64,000 nucleotides of DNA, taken from assembly GCA_000752215.1 (NCBI GenBank), contig CCFG01000017.1, forward strand, positions 248,001 through 312,000, written 5' to 3'. Each line of letters opens with the position of its first letter. The stretch's first letter is position 1. The notes beneath the pieces are model-generated. The model had not been told where the DNA came from. It was given only the letters and a program-made list of their open reading frames with translations, and ran no database searches. This stretch comes from a bacterium MS4 (GTDB taxonomy: Bacteria > Bacillota > Clostridia > Oscillospirales > Acutalibacteraceae). Both the position numbers and the translations under genes were made by a program. Positions 1-8,054 of this stretch are shown here, one piece after another.

Positions 1-2
1 AC

Positions 3-2012
3 GCGCTGGCGGCGATTGCCGCACTGTCCTTCGGACTGAATTTTTACGCAATCTCCCGGCTGGGATACGGAAACGCCTACTACGCGGCCGCAATCAAAAG
101 CATGACGCAGAGCTTTCATAATTTTTTCTTTGTCTCTTTTGACCCTGCGGGGGTGGTGTCGGTCGACAAGCCGCCGCTTGCCCTGTGGATACAGGCGCTT
201 TTCGTGCTGGTATTCGGCTACCACGGCTGGGCGATGCTTTTACCGCAGGCGCTTGCCGGAACCGGGGCGTGCCTGATGATGTACGTCTTGGTTTCGAGAT
301 ATTCCGGCCGTCCGGCGGGTCTGATTTCCGCTCTGGTCCTTGCGCTGACCCCCGCCGTCGTCGTGGCTTCGCGCAACAACACCATGGATATGCAGCTCGT
401 CTTTGTCCTGCTCATTGCGGTCCGCTACCTTTTTAAAGGAATCGAGACCGGAAAATGGCGCAGCCTGTTTGCGGCCGCCCTGTTTGTAGGACTGGGCTTC
501 AACATCAAAATGCTGCAGGCCTATATGATTCTTCCGGCAATGGGCATCGTTTATCTCCTGTTCTCCAGAGAAAAGGTCTGGCGGTGGATCCTGGGGAGCG
601 TGATCAGCCTTGTCATCGTCGCCGCCGTATCGTTTGCCTGGGTGATCGCGGTGGACCTGTATCCGTCCGAAAGCCGCCCTTACATCGGCAGCTCTACGGA
701 CAACACGGTCATGGAGCTGATCGTCGGCCATAACGGCCTTGAGCGGATTTACGGCGGCGGGGGCGGAAACTTTGGCGGAACCGGGACCGGCGGCGGTTTC
801 CAGGGCGGCGGCCGTTTTGACGGCAACGGACAGCCCGACGGAAACGGGCAGGGGGCGCCGAACCGCTCCCGGGACGGCAGCACAGGCAACGGCGCGCCGC
901 CTTCCATGAACGGGCAGGACGGCACGGGCCGGACCGACGGGATGGCGCGGGGCGGCCAGACACGGGGCGCGGTTGGCAATGACATCGGCACCGCGGGCGT
1001 GCTGCGGCTGTGGACCGACAGCATGTACGGTCAGGCTTCCTGGCTGATCGTGCTGGCTCTGTTCTGCATTGCGGCCTCCCTGCGGAAATGGAGCCTGAAA
1101 AAGCCGGACATCCGGCAGGGCGCGCTGCTTTTCTGGGTCCTCTGGCTTGTCACCATGCTGATTTTCTTCAGCTTTGCGAGCTTCTACCATCGGTATTATC
1201 TGTGCATGCTGGCGCCCGGGGTCGCCGCGCCGGTCGGAATCGGCTTTGTTGAAATGCTGAAAGCTTACCGCTCGAAATCCGGCTGGAGGCAATGGCTGCT
1301 CCCCGTCTCTTTTCTTGCGACCTTCGCCATAGAAGGGTGGTATGTGTGGAGCTACTCCGATCTAAGGACATGGCTGATTCCCATTATGGTTGTCGCCGGC
1401 TCCACCGCGCTGATTCTGATGCTCCTTCATTTCTTCCGTCCGAAACGGCTTACGCTTTTTGCCGCGGCGGGATGTATGCTGGCCGCCATGCTGGCGGGAC
1501 CGCTTTACTGGTCGCTGACCACGGTGCTCTATGTTCCCCAGAACGTGACCATGCCCTATGCCGGGCCGGAGCTTGCCTCGACGGAGGAGACCCAGGGCAT
1601 GACGCCGAATCAGGAGACCTTCACCGTAAGCGACAGCAATACCCTTGCCCTTGAAAACTATCTGGTGGCGCATTACAAGGAAGGCGGCTATCTGGTCGTT
1701 GGCCAGAAAGCGAACGACGTCGCGGCCTTTATCGTGGACACGGGGCTGCCCGCGGTCGCCTATGGCGGTTTTCTGGGATCGGATGAGGCGCTGACCCTCG
1801 ACAAGCTGAAACAGCTGGTCAGCGAAGGGAAAGTCACCTACTTCCTTGTGTCGGAGCAGAGCGGAACGGCGAGAGGTTCCAACTCCGAAATCGACTCCTA
1901 TGTAAAGGAAAACGCGGTGCTCGTTGACCCGTCCGAATACGGCGGAGACACCGGGTCCTCCGCGTCCGGCACACAGTCATCTTACTCCCTCTACTGTTTT
2001 CAGCAGTCATAA
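3..2012 (+). CDS. GT39/PMT-like membrane glycosyltransferase (YkcB type), 5' end outside window
   Basis: The reading frame is open from base 3, so the start lies before the window; 669 residues are visible. Family knowledge: GT39/ArnT-like enzymes move a sugar from a polyprenyl-phosphate donor to an extracytoplasmic acceptor. The visible N-terminal part contains the family-like FDPAGVVSVDKPPLALWIQ stretch and the SRNNTMDMQL loop, followed by many hydrophobic segments. Around visible residues 250-320 there is a Gly/Asn/Gln-rich low-complexity loop between membrane segments, as in YkcB-type proteins. The last 150 residues form a soluble domain beginning near the NYLVAHYKEGGYLVVGQ stretch. Acceptor and sugar are unknown. 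The family assignment is confident, the substrate is not. Confidence 0.85.
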   Translation, partial: ALAAIAALSFGLNFYAISRLGYGNAYYAAAIKSMTQSFHNFFFVSFDPAGVVSVDKPPLALWIQALFVLVFGYHGWAMLLPQALAGTGACLMMYVLVSRYSGRPAGLISALVLALTPAVVVASRNNTMDMQLVFVLLIAVRYLFKGIETGKWRSLFAAALFVGLGFNIKMLQAYMILPAMGIVYLLFSREKVWRWILGSVISLVIVAAVSFAWVIAVDLYPSESRPYIGSSTDNTVMELIVGHNGLERIYGGGGGNFGGTGTGGGFQGGGRFDGNGQPDGNGQGAPNRSRDGSTGNGAPPSMNGQDGTGRTDGMARGGQTRGAVGNDIGTAGVLRLWTDSMYGQASWLIVLALFCIAASLRKWSLKKPDIRQGALLFWVLWLVTMLIFFSFASFYHRYYLCMLAPGVAAPVGIGFVEMLKAYRSKSGWRQWLLPVSFLATFAIEGWYVWSYSDLRTWLIPIMVVAGSTALILMLLHFFRPKRLTLFAAAGCMLAAMLAGPLYWSLTTVLYVPQNVTMPYAGPELASTEETQGMTPNQETFTVSDSNTLALENYLVAHYKEGGYLVVGQKANDVAAFIVDTGLPAVAYGGFLGSDEALTLDKLKQLVSEGKVTYFLVSEQSGTARGSNSEIDSYVKENAVLVDPSEYGGDTGSSASGTQSSYSLYCFQQS

Positions 2013-2046
2013 GTAAGGACTGTGCCGCTATAAAGGCTTTCGGGAC

Positions 2047-2101
2047 AAAAAAACAGGCGCAGGCTTCGGGCGGTCCTTTCGGACTCCGGGGCCTGCGCCT
2101 G
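2047..2101 (-). terminator. Intrinsic terminator of the lysozyme-holin operon
   Basis: The 11-bp arms CAGGCGCAGGC (2054-2064) and GCCTGCGCCTG (2091-2101) pair perfectly. On the minus strand the stem is followed by seven T residues (2053-2047). It starts 18 bp past the holin stop codon. The plus-strand side lacks a T-run, so it serves the minus-strand operon best. Confidence 0.85.
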
Positions 2102-2118
2102 ATCTGTTATAAACGGTT

Positions 2119-2553
2119 CTAATCGATTTTGCTTTCTACCTGTGATTTTAAGGCGCTCGCTATTTTCATCAAAAACGGCGGCAGCGCCACGCCGATATCG
2201 GATATGTTTTCCAGAATGCTGATGACCTCGTTGCAGATCAGCCACACCGCGGCAAGCGACGCGACAGCAAAGCCGAAATGCAGCTCCGTTCCGGCCCGCT
2301 GAGCCGCATACGCAAGCAGGCAGTCCAGAATTGCGCCCACCGCCACCAGAAGCCACATGCTTATCTTTTTCGCAATCCCGCGAAAGCTTTTGTAGCTGCT
2401 GATCTTCTGGTCGCGGAATTTCGCCGCGGCCAGGCCGGTAGCGTAGTCAATGACGTTTACCGCCGCGAGCAGCAGCACCGGAACGGCCAGCACGCCCAGC
2501 CACGCGGACAGCGCAGCGAATATCGCGATAACGGCCGCTTTCCATTTCTCCAT
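2119..2553 (-). CDS. Phage-type holin, TcdE/holin_4 family
   Basis: A 144-residue membrane protein. Holins of this family oligomerise in the inner membrane to release an endolysin, or to export toxins as TcdE does in Clostridioides. The sequence has a short N-terminal Lys/Trp segment and hydrophobic segments at about 8-35, 66-88 and 92-115. It carries the family-like NVIDYATGLAAAK and SYKSFRGIAKKI stretches. A GAGAGGGGATAAGAA ribosome site precedes the ATG. It lies 14 bp downstream of the GH25 lysozyme and ends at a strong terminator, so the two form a closed lysis cassette. No capsid, tail or integrase genes are seen nearby. Confidence 0.8.
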   Translation of the reverse strand: MEKWKAAVIAIFAALSAWLGVLAVPVLLLAAVNVIDYATGLAAAKFRDQKISSYKSFRGIAKKISMWLLVAVGAILDCLLAYAAQRAGTELHFGFAVASLAAVWLICNEVISILENISDIGVALPPFLMKIASALKSQVESKID

Positions 2554-2567
2554 TTCTTATCCCCTCT

Positions 2568-3473
2568 CTACTGAATTTTGAACTTGAAGCGCCGCAGGGG
2601 CTTTTCGCCGGATACGGAGGTATAGATCCCCGTCTCCTGTCCGGACTGTCCCACGGCCACCACCGCAAACAGCTGAATGTTCCCGGTGCGGGGGAACGGC
2701 ACGATGGTCGCGACCCCACCCGTCCCGGCGGTAAGAGTCACCGGCTGGGGGGACGTGGTTTTTACAACATAGTACGTCCCGTGCGCGTAGGAAATATCCA
2801 TTGTGGTATCGATCTCCACAATGGTACTCACCTGCACCGGATAACCGTTATAGCCCCCGGCGGGGATGATGGCCGGATAATTCTGAAAGGACTCATCCGT
2901 GTCCACTTTTCCGCCGATGCCCGGAACCGTCCCCGTGGAGCTGGTCTGCCGGATGGCGCAGGGGTAATCCGGCTCCCCGCTATAATCAGCGAGCCACACG
3001 TCATAGGCCTTTAAAGCAGCTGCGCTGAATCTGCCTGACCGGATGAAATCATTGTTCGTATAAAGCGCGACATACCATCCGTCCGCCTTCATCCGCTCCA
3101 GAAACGCGCGGCCCATGCCGTCGATCTGGGCATTGTCCGGATTGACACCCTGTTCGTTTGCGTAGCGGATCGAATCGTACTCGTAATCAAACGCGATCGG
3201 AAAGTCCAGCTTCCCTTTATAGGGCTCAAGGACCTTCTTACAGACCTCCGCCTCGGTCTGGGCGTCCGCCGCGGACACCGCGTAGCTGAACCAGTATGCG
3301 CCGACATGCAGATCGTGGGAAAGCGCACCCCGGACATTTTCTTCAAATTTGGGGTCCTTCTGGCTGATCAGATTTCCGTATCCGGCGCGGACCATTACAA
3401 ATTCGATTCCGGAAGCCGCCACCCTGCCCCAGTCAATGGTGCCGTTGTGCTTACTGACATCGATACCCTTCAT
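2568..3473 (-). CDS. GH25 lysozyme (N-acetylmuramidase)
   Basis: A 301-residue protein whose first 200 residues match the GH25 muramidase fold, which hydrolyses the MurNAc-GlcNAc bond of peptidoglycan. The N-terminal GIDVSKHNGTIDW and the central FPIAFDYEYD stretch carry the expected acidic catalytic residues; YVALYTNN and VWLADYSGEPDYPCAIRQ are further family landmarks. Residues 215-301 form a separate C-terminal domain, rich in Thr/Val and beta-like, probably for wall binding. There is no signal peptide, which fits export through the adjacent holin. A GGAGGG ribosome site precedes the ATG. It is the first gene of the two-gene operon. Confidence 0.9.
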   Translation of the reverse strand: MKGIDVSKHNGTIDWGRVAASGIEFVMVRAGYGNLISQKDPKFEENVRGALSHDLHVGAYWFSYAVSAADAQTEAEVCKKVLEPYKGKLDFPIAFDYEYDSIRYANEQGVNPDNAQIDGMGRAFLERMKADGWYVALYTNNDFIRSGRFSAAALKAYDVWLADYSGEPDYPCAIRQTSSTGTVPGIGGKVDTDESFQNYPAIIPAGGYNGYPVQVSTIVEIDTTMDISYAHGTYYVVKTTSPQPVTLTAGTGGVATIVPFPRTGNIQLFAVVAVGQSGQETGIYTSVSGEKPLRRFKFKIQ

Positions 3474-3610
3474 TGTTGCCCTCCATTCAAATCACTCTAT
3501 ATCACAGTAATATTCAGGATAAAATGGCACTGTTCAGGCTAATTTTTGAAATGTTTTTTATCGCTTGCAAAGAATGGCGTGCCGTAATTTTCAGAGGGAA
3601 AACATCGCAT

Positions 3611-3653
3611 AAAAAACGCACCCAGACAGGCTTTCAAGCCGTTCCGGGTGCGT
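3611..3653 (-). terminator. Intrinsic terminator downstream of the Pro-tRNA editing gene
   Basis: The arms ACGCACCC (3616-3623) and GGGTGCGT (3646-3653) pair perfectly, and the minus strand continues into six T residues (3615-3610). It is about 70 bp past the stop codon of the minus-strand gene at 3721. Confidence 0.75.
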
Positions 3654-3720
3654 TGAGATTTTATGAAATTCTATAATGTGAATTTTTTTCACTCATGCGA
3701 TATGCAGGCGGATTTTCAAA

Positions 3721-4269
3721 TTACAGTGTGACAAAAACCGGTTCATGCTCTACAAAGGGAAGGAATTTTTCAAGCAGGTCGGCTGTCCTGATTTTCAGGC
3801 TGGAGGTATTGATGCACGGATGGCATCCGAAATATTCAGACTGCGCCACCTCCCGGTCAATCAGCAGCCGGACTCGCTTTCCGGCGTCATTCATCAGGCC
3901 CGTCACGCTGACGGAGCCCGGCGTGACCTTCAGATATTCCTCCATGCGTTCGGCGTCCGCAAAAGACAGGCGGGAACTGCCGATCTGCGCGGAAAGATCT
4001 TTCGTACGAAACTCCTTCTTGCCCGGCATCATCAAAAGATAAAAGTCCGTTTTCTGCCGGTTGCACAGGAACAGGTTTTTGCAGATATCCACCCCGAGGA
4101 TTTGCCCTACCTCGTCGCAGAAATCCACATGACCGGCGGCGTCGTGGTCAATGCGGGTATAAGGGATTTCCAGCCTGTCCAGCAGATCATAAACCGCCGT
4201 CTCTCTCGGAAGCCGCTCATCCGCGGGCTTTGATGTATACAGGACGGGGTCAATCCGTATCGAACACAA
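3721..4269 (-). CDS. YbaK/ProX-type aminoacyl-tRNA deacylase (PrdX/ProXp-ala-like)
   Basis: A protein of about 182 residues related to the free-standing editing domain of prolyl-tRNA synthetase; family members hydrolyse mischarged Ala-tRNA(Pro) or Cys-tRNA(Pro). Family-like segments are VYDLLDRLEIPYTRIDHD, CKNLFLCNRQKTDFYLLMMP, the K in PGKKEFRTKDL, and SVTGLMNDAGKRVRLLIDRE near the C-terminus. An upstream ATG at 4278 touches the GGAGG ribosome site with no spacing. The in-frame TTG at 4269 sits 9 nt from it and is the better start. The gene stands alone and is divergent from the TetR operon. It is called PrdX when linked to proline reductase, but no reductase genes are seen here. Confidence 0.82.
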   Translation of the reverse strand: MCSIRIDPVLYTSKPADERLPRETAVYDLLDRLEIPYTRIDHDAAGHVDFCDEVGQILGVDICKNLFLCNRQKTDFYLLMMPGKKEFRTKDLSAQIGSSRLSFADAERMEEYLKVTPGSVSVTGLMNDAGKRVRLLIDREVAQSEYFGCHPCINTSSLKIRTADLLEKFLPFVEHEPVFVTL

Positions 4270-4370
4270 GGTTATCATCCTCCGGTTTTGCCGATCAGCG
4301 GCGTACTGCCATAAATTTTACGGCAATTTTGCAGATTAGTCAAGAAAAGGGGCAAAAGTGTTCTGACTAC

Positions 4371-4408
4371 TTGACAGAATCTATTTGCAGTTATATAATG
4401 ACTGTAAA
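4371..4408 (+). promoter_or_regulatory. Sigma-A promoter with overlapping operator for the TetR operon
   Basis: TTGACA (4371-4376), a 17-bp spacer and TATAAT (4394-4399) form a consensus promoter. An inverted repeat, TTTGCAGT (4384-4391) and ACTGTAAA (4401-4408) with seven of eight positions matching, straddles the -10. This is the placement expected for an autorepressor, here most likely the TetR protein encoded 25 bp downstream. Confidence 0.75.
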
Positions 4409-4432
4409 TTCACTGATTTAGGAGTCATTGAA

Positions 4433-5029
4433 ATGAAAAAAACAGCCCGCCAGCTGCAAAAAGAGCAGACAAGGGAGCTTTTAATCAAAACAGCCTTTGA
4501 AATATTCTCCGAACGCGGCTTTCTCAGTACCAGAATTTCCGATATCGCCGGGGCGGCGGGAGTTTCCCACGGCACGGTATTCGTTCATTTTCCGTCGCTG
4601 GACGCCCTCATGGCGGAAGTGATCGAAGTGTATGTCGGGAAAACGGCACAGCGTACACACGAGCTTGCGGATTTCGGCCAAACCCTGCGGGAAGTGCTCC
4701 GCGCCCACCTGGACGGCATCCGAGAATACGAGCCGTTTTACACCGCGCTTGTCACGGAAAACCGTCAGCTTCCCACACAGGCCCGGGACGCCTGGATTTC
4801 GCTGCAGTCCGTGATCTCCCTGCATTTCAGCCGGGCAGCGGAGCGGGAAATGGAAGCCGGAAAAATCCTTCGGATGCCCGTTTCCCTGCTTTTCAATTTA
4901 TGGCTGGGGCTGATCCACCACTATCTTGCCAACGCGGACCTGTTCGCCCCCGGCGGAAAGGTCATTGACAGGTACGGCGAAACGCTGATCGACAGTTATC
5001 TGAAAATGGCGGAATCAAAAAGGAGCTGA
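4433..5029 (+). CDS. TetR/AcrR family transcriptional regulator
   Basis: A 198-residue regulator. Residues 8-55 form the TetR helix-turn-helix, with the AFEIFSERGFLSTRISDIA and GVSHGTVFVHFPSLDALMAEV signatures. The C-terminal ligand domain is not assignable to a known effector. The start is the ATG behind GGAG (8-nt spacing), not the earlier in-frame ATG at 4385, which lies inside the promoter. It is first of four tightly packed genes (gaps of 5-6 bp), and its stop region supplies the ribosome site of the next gene. The dyad over its own -10 suggests autorepression. Confidence 0.85.
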   Translation: MKKTARQLQKEQTRELLIKTAFEIFSERGFLSTRISDIAGAAGVSHGTVFVHFPSLDALMAEVIEVYVGKTAQRTHELADFGQTLREVLRAHLDGIREYEPFYTALVTENRQLPTQARDAWISLQSVISLHFSRAAEREMEAGKILRMPVSLLFNLWLGLIHHYLANADLFAPGGKVIDRYGETLIDSYLKMAESKRS

Positions 5030-5034
5030 AGACA

Positions 5035-5238
5035 ATGAACGAACATCCCCCGGAAATACTGAAAGCAAAATCCTGTTACGGTCACCTTGGCGGCACACTG
5101 GGCAACCGGCTTTTTTCACGGCTGCTGGAGCTGGGGTGGTTGGAACGCGACGCCGACAAAGCGACCGTCTTTTCCCTGACGGAGCTCGGAAAACAGGAGC
5201 TCAGCAGGCTGAATGTCGATATTTATAAAAGGAGGTAA
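5035..5238 (+). CDS. Small protein resembling the C-terminal half of ArsR-family regulators
   Basis: A 67-residue protein. The stretches CYGHLGGTLGNRLFSRLLEL and FSLTELGKQELSRLNVDIY resemble the C-terminal domain of a subset of ArsR regulators (Cys-Tyr-x-His-Leu-Gly-Gly motif, then a Leu-rich helix). The N-terminal winged helix is absent, and there is no upstream open frame that could hold it because the TetR gene ends 5 bp before the start. It has a GGAG ribosome site, so it appears to be expressed as a mini-protein. A Cys-His sensor role, or a truncated relic kept by the operon, are both possible. Confidence 0.6.
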   Translation: MNEHPPEILKAKSCYGHLGGTLGNRLFSRLLELGWLERDADKATVFSLTELGKQELSRLNVDIYKRR

Positions 5239-5243
5239 CCGGC

Positions 5244-5561
5244 ATGATCAATCAAAACCCGTTTGCATTACTGAAAGAGGAGGCGCCTCAGGTTTCCGAA
5301 GCGTTTAACGGACTTATCCGGGCGGTCTCTTCCGGTGCGCTCGACGCCAAAACCCGGCAGTTGGTTTATATTGGAATCAAGGCGTCTCAGGGAGACGCCA
5401 AAGCCGTTGCCGCGCATGTCCCCATGGCCAAAATGGCCGGTGCATCGCGGGACGAAATCAGGGATACGATTCTGATGACAATGACCGTATCCGGCGTACA
5501 GGGAATCACTCATTGCCTGATTCCCGCGCTGGAAGCCTATGAAAGCGATCGAAAGGTGTGA
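5244..5561 (+). CDS. Carboxymuconolactone decarboxylase (AhpD-like) family protein
   Basis: A 105-residue all-helical CMD-domain protein. The family-like ALDAKTRQLVYIGIKASQG and GASRDEIRDTILMTMTVSG segments are clear. AhpD-type peroxidase helpers use a CxxC pair followed by His; here only the second Cys remains, as THC in GITHCLIPAL, so the usual dithiol is missing. An AGGAGG site lies 7 nt before the ATG. Third gene of the TetR operon. Function is uncertain: a redox or small-ligand enzyme is likelier than a true lactone decarboxylase. Confidence 0.8.
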   Translation: MINQNPFALLKEEAPQVSEAFNGLIRAVSSGALDAKTRQLVYIGIKASQGDAKAVAAHVPMAKMAGASRDEIRDTILMTMTVSGVQGITHCLIPALEAYESDRKV

Positions 5562-5566
5562 AAAAT

Positions 5567-5812
5567 ATGAAAACATGCATTGCCTGTGGAATGCCTATGA
5601 CAAAGCCGTCCGATTATCCCCTGCAGGACGAAAGCAAGGATTACTGCATTTACTGTGCCAGACCGGGCGGTTCCATGCAGTCCTACCCGGAAAAGCTGGA
5701 GGGCACCGTCCGTTTCCTGATCCGCACACAGGGGATCGACGAAAAAGCCGCCCGCGAGCTGGCGGTCAGAACCCTGGCAAAGCTGCCAGCGTGGAAGGAG
5801 CAGACTCCTTAA
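5567..5812 (+). CDS. Small zinc-ribbon protein
   Basis: An 81-residue protein. An N-terminal zinc ribbon is evident: CIACGMPM followed by YCIYCARPGG, two CxxC pairs about 22 residues apart. The remaining 50 residues are helical and charged. A GTG at 5558 overlaps the stop of the preceding gene but has almost no spacing from GAAAGG; the ATG at 5567 is spaced 10 nt and is preferred. Last gene of the TetR operon, only 11 bp from the convergent AmrS gene. The zinc-ribbon call is firm, but no cellular role can be assigned. Confidence 0.75.
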   Translation: MKTCIACGMPMTKPSDYPLQDESKDYCIYCARPGGSMQSYPEKLEGTVRFLIRTQGIDEKAARELAVRTLAKLPAWKEQTP

Positions 5813-5823
5813 CGGTGCCGCGG

Positions 5824-6651
5824 TCAGCAGTTTCCCACATAGACGTACCGCAGGTGCCCGCGGGCGATTTCCGCCAGCCGGTAAACGGTTTCTACCGGGG
5901 TCGGGGCGCGGTCGGTCATCTGAAAGCACGGGAAGAACCGGGTAACGTGCAGCGGGATTTCCGCGTCCACCGAAGCAAGCCATCCGGAGAGCGCGTCCAT
6001 TTCCCCGTCGCTGTCGTTTTCCCCGGGAATCACCAGAGTGGTCACTTCCGTGTGGCAGCTTTGCGCCGACAGCTCAATCGCGCGCATCACCGTCTTCAGG
6101 TCGCCGCCGACCATCCGGTAAAAGCGTTCGGTAAAGCCCTTCAGGTCGATGTTCACCGCGTCGATCAGCGGGAGCAGTTCTTTCAGCGGCCCTTCGCAGA
6201 TACAGCCGTTGGTCACCGCGACATTTCTCAGCCCGCGCTCCCGGACGAGGGCGGCGCAGTCCCGGACAAACTCATAGCCTATAAGCGGCTCGTTGTAGGT
6301 ATACGCGACGCCGATATTCCCGCGCGGCACAAGCTCCGCCGCCTTTTCGGCCAGAGCATCGGGCGAAACCGAGGCGGTCTCCGTGTGTTCCCCGTCCGCC
6401 ATGGAGATGGAGCTGTTCTGGCAGAACGGACAGCGCAGGTTGCAGCCGTAGCTGCCGACGGACAGGATTTTCCCGCCGGGGCAGAAGCGGCGCAGCGGCT
6501 TCTTTTCGATGGGGTCAAGCGCAAGGCCGGTCACTTTCCCGTAGTTGTCACAAATCACTTTGCCGCCGCTGTTTCTGCGCGCGCGGCAAAGACCGGTCTG
6601 CCCCTCCTCCAGCGCGCACTGATGGGGACAGATTTCACAGATGATTTTCAT
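5824..6651 (-). CDS. amrS: AmmeMemoRadiSam radical SAM enzyme AmrS
   Basis: A 275-residue radical SAM protein. The CNLRCPFCQN segment supplies the CxxxCxxC ligands for the 4Fe-4S cluster. The N-terminal CEICPHQCALEEGQTGLC stretch adds four further cysteines, and YTYNEPLIGYEF plus AVTNGCICEGPL are family landmarks. AmrS is the radical SAM partner of AMMECR1- and MEMO-like proteins; the reaction of this trio is not established. The ATG overlaps the stop of the AmrB-AmrA gene by four bases (ATGA), so the two are translationally coupled. Confidence 0.9.
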   Translation of the reverse strand: MKIICEICPHQCALEEGQTGLCRARRNSGGKVICDNYGKVTGLALDPIEKKPLRRFCPGGKILSVGSYGCNLRCPFCQNSSISMADGEHTETASVSPDALAEKAAELVPRGNIGVAYTYNEPLIGYEFVRDCAALVRERGLRNVAVTNGCICEGPLKELLPLIDAVNIDLKGFTERFYRMVGGDLKTVMRAIELSAQSCHTEVTTLVIPGENDSDGEMDALSGWLASVDAEIPLHVTRFFPCFQMTDRAPTPVETVYRLAEIARGHLRYVYVGNC

Positions 6652-8033
6652 TTGTGGCGCACCACCTCAAACCGTTCCAGAGAGCAGGGCTCCCCTTTGC
6701 GGATCCCTGCTTTTTGCATGGCGATGGAAATCTGCCGCTCCGGGGTATCGACCCCTTCCAGATTCGGCAGCAGCAGTCCGCGCTTGTACCCGCTGGTGAC
6801 AATGACGCCGTAGCGCCCGGCATCCAGTTCCTCCATGGTATCAATCGGTTCCGGACGCGCCAGCACGTCCACGCTGTAAACAAGGGTCGGCAGCTCCTGC
6901 TCCGTAACGGGCGCAAAGCGCGGGTCCTCCGTACCGGCGCTGACCGCGTTCCTTACGATTTCCTCCGCCACGCAGGCCGTCACCGGCCCGATAGTACCGA
7001 TGCACCCCCGAAGCTCCCCGTTCTTTTTCAGCGACACGAAAGCTCCCGCCCGGTGACCCAGCATTTCCTCCGGCAGCCCGGCGGGAAGCTCCGCCCTTTT
7101 CCCTGTCCGGACATAGGTTTCCAGCGACAGCCGTGCCAGCCTGACATATTCATCCTCCTGCGACTGGATCCGTTCCAGTCTTTTTTTCTCTTCGGCTTCA
7201 AAGACTGCGTCAAACCGGCGGCTTTCGTCGTCCCCTGTGATCCGGAAAGCGCAGACGCCGTACCCAACCCCGAACGGCCCCTCATACGAAAGCAGCTCGG
7301 GCTCGACAGCCTTTCCGTCCAGCGCGCCCGCCATGATGATAAACGAGCGCAGCCCGCACTCCGCCGCCGCGTCGCAGAAGTCGGGGCTGAAAGTCAGGAA
7401 TCGCAGGAAATCCCCCTTTGCCATCGCGTCGGTCACCCGGCTGTCAAATTCGGGACCTTCCTTCGCAAAGCCGTAAGGCCCGTCCTCTTTGAGCCGGTGG
7501 GAGAGGTCCCCGCTCGCGATAAAAACAACCTTTCTTCCCAGAGTCTCCGCCGTTTGGGCGATGCATTTTCCCAGCCGGTAATGGTCCGGCCCGGACAGCC
7601 CGGAAAGCCCGATGCGCACCAGCCGATAGTCGGTACAGCATTCGTTTAAAAATCGGAGCGGAATCATGGTGCCGTGGTCAAGGGATTTTTCCTTCTCGCC
7701 AAAGGTTCCGGCGGGCAGGCCCGCTTTCCCGGCCGCGTCGGTCAGCGACCGTACGAATTCACTGTCGTACCGGACGTCGACGGCGGCCTGCGGCGCGCCG
7801 AAACGCGCAAAATCCCCGTGGGCGCGCTCGCCGGGAGAAATATGAAAGTAATCCGCGTACAGGGCGGAATGCGGCGAAGTCACCACCACCGTGTCCGGTT
7901 TCAGTGCCGCAATCCTGCCCGCGACCTCCCGGCACGCGTCGGCGGTCCTCTGAATTTTCCGCTCTTCCCCTTTTCCCACCTCCGGCAGGATAATGGGAGG
8001 ATGCGGCATAATAAACACACCTGCAATCGACAT
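6648..8033 (-). CDS. AmrB-AmrA fusion (MEMO1-like plus AMMECR1 domain)
   Basis: A 461-residue two-domain protein. Residues 1-265 are the MEMO/class III extradiol-dioxygenase-like AmrB domain (VFIMPHPPIILPEVGKG, TSPHSALYADYF, SLDHGTMIPLRFL, FIASGDLSHRLKEDGPYGF). Residues 290-461 are AMMECR1 (GAFVSLKKNGELRGCIGTIG, PVTEQELPTLVYSVDVL, the YKRGLLLPNLEGV tail). The metal-site-like His and Asp residues of the MEMO fold are present. Fusion of these two subunits is common in Firmicutes. An AAAGGGGG ribosome site precedes the ATG. It lies 21 bp after the macro-domain gene, suggesting a three-gene operon. Confidence 0.9.
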   Translation of the reverse strand: MSIAGVFIMPHPPIILPEVGKGEERKIQRTADACREVAGRIAALKPDTVVVTSPHSALYADYFHISPGERAHGDFARFGAPQAAVDVRYDSEFVRSLTDAAGKAGLPAGTFGEKEKSLDHGTMIPLRFLNECCTDYRLVRIGLSGLSGPDHYRLGKCIAQTAETLGRKVVFIASGDLSHRLKEDGPYGFAKEGPEFDSRVTDAMAKGDFLRFLTFSPDFCDAAAECGLRSFIIMAGALDGKAVEPELLSYEGPFGVGYGVCAFRITGDDESRRFDAVFEAEEKKRLERIQSQEDEYVRLARLSLETYVRTGKRAELPAGLPEEMLGHRAGAFVSLKKNGELRGCIGTIGPVTACVAEEIVRNAVSAGTEDPRFAPVTEQELPTLVYSVDVLARPEPIDTMEELDAGRYGVIVTSGYKRGLLLPNLEGVDTPERQISIAMQKAGIRKGEPCSLERFEVVRHK

Positions 8034-8054
8034 AAAAAATCCCCCTTTCCAAAT

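Noticed and set aside
240-1292. Minus-strand open frame across the glycosyltransferase
   Set aside because: It opposes the conserved membrane protein and its Gly-rich loop; Arg/His/Pro-rich shadow.
2119-3473. Prophage
   Set aside because: Only lysozyme and holin are present; no structural, integrase or replication genes and no attachment sites are seen.
5539-6813. Long plus-strand open frame across AmrS (about 424 codons)
   Set aside because: It lies antisense to the conserved radical SAM gene, has an Arg/His/Gly-rich composition typical of a GC-rich shadow frame and has no family likeness.
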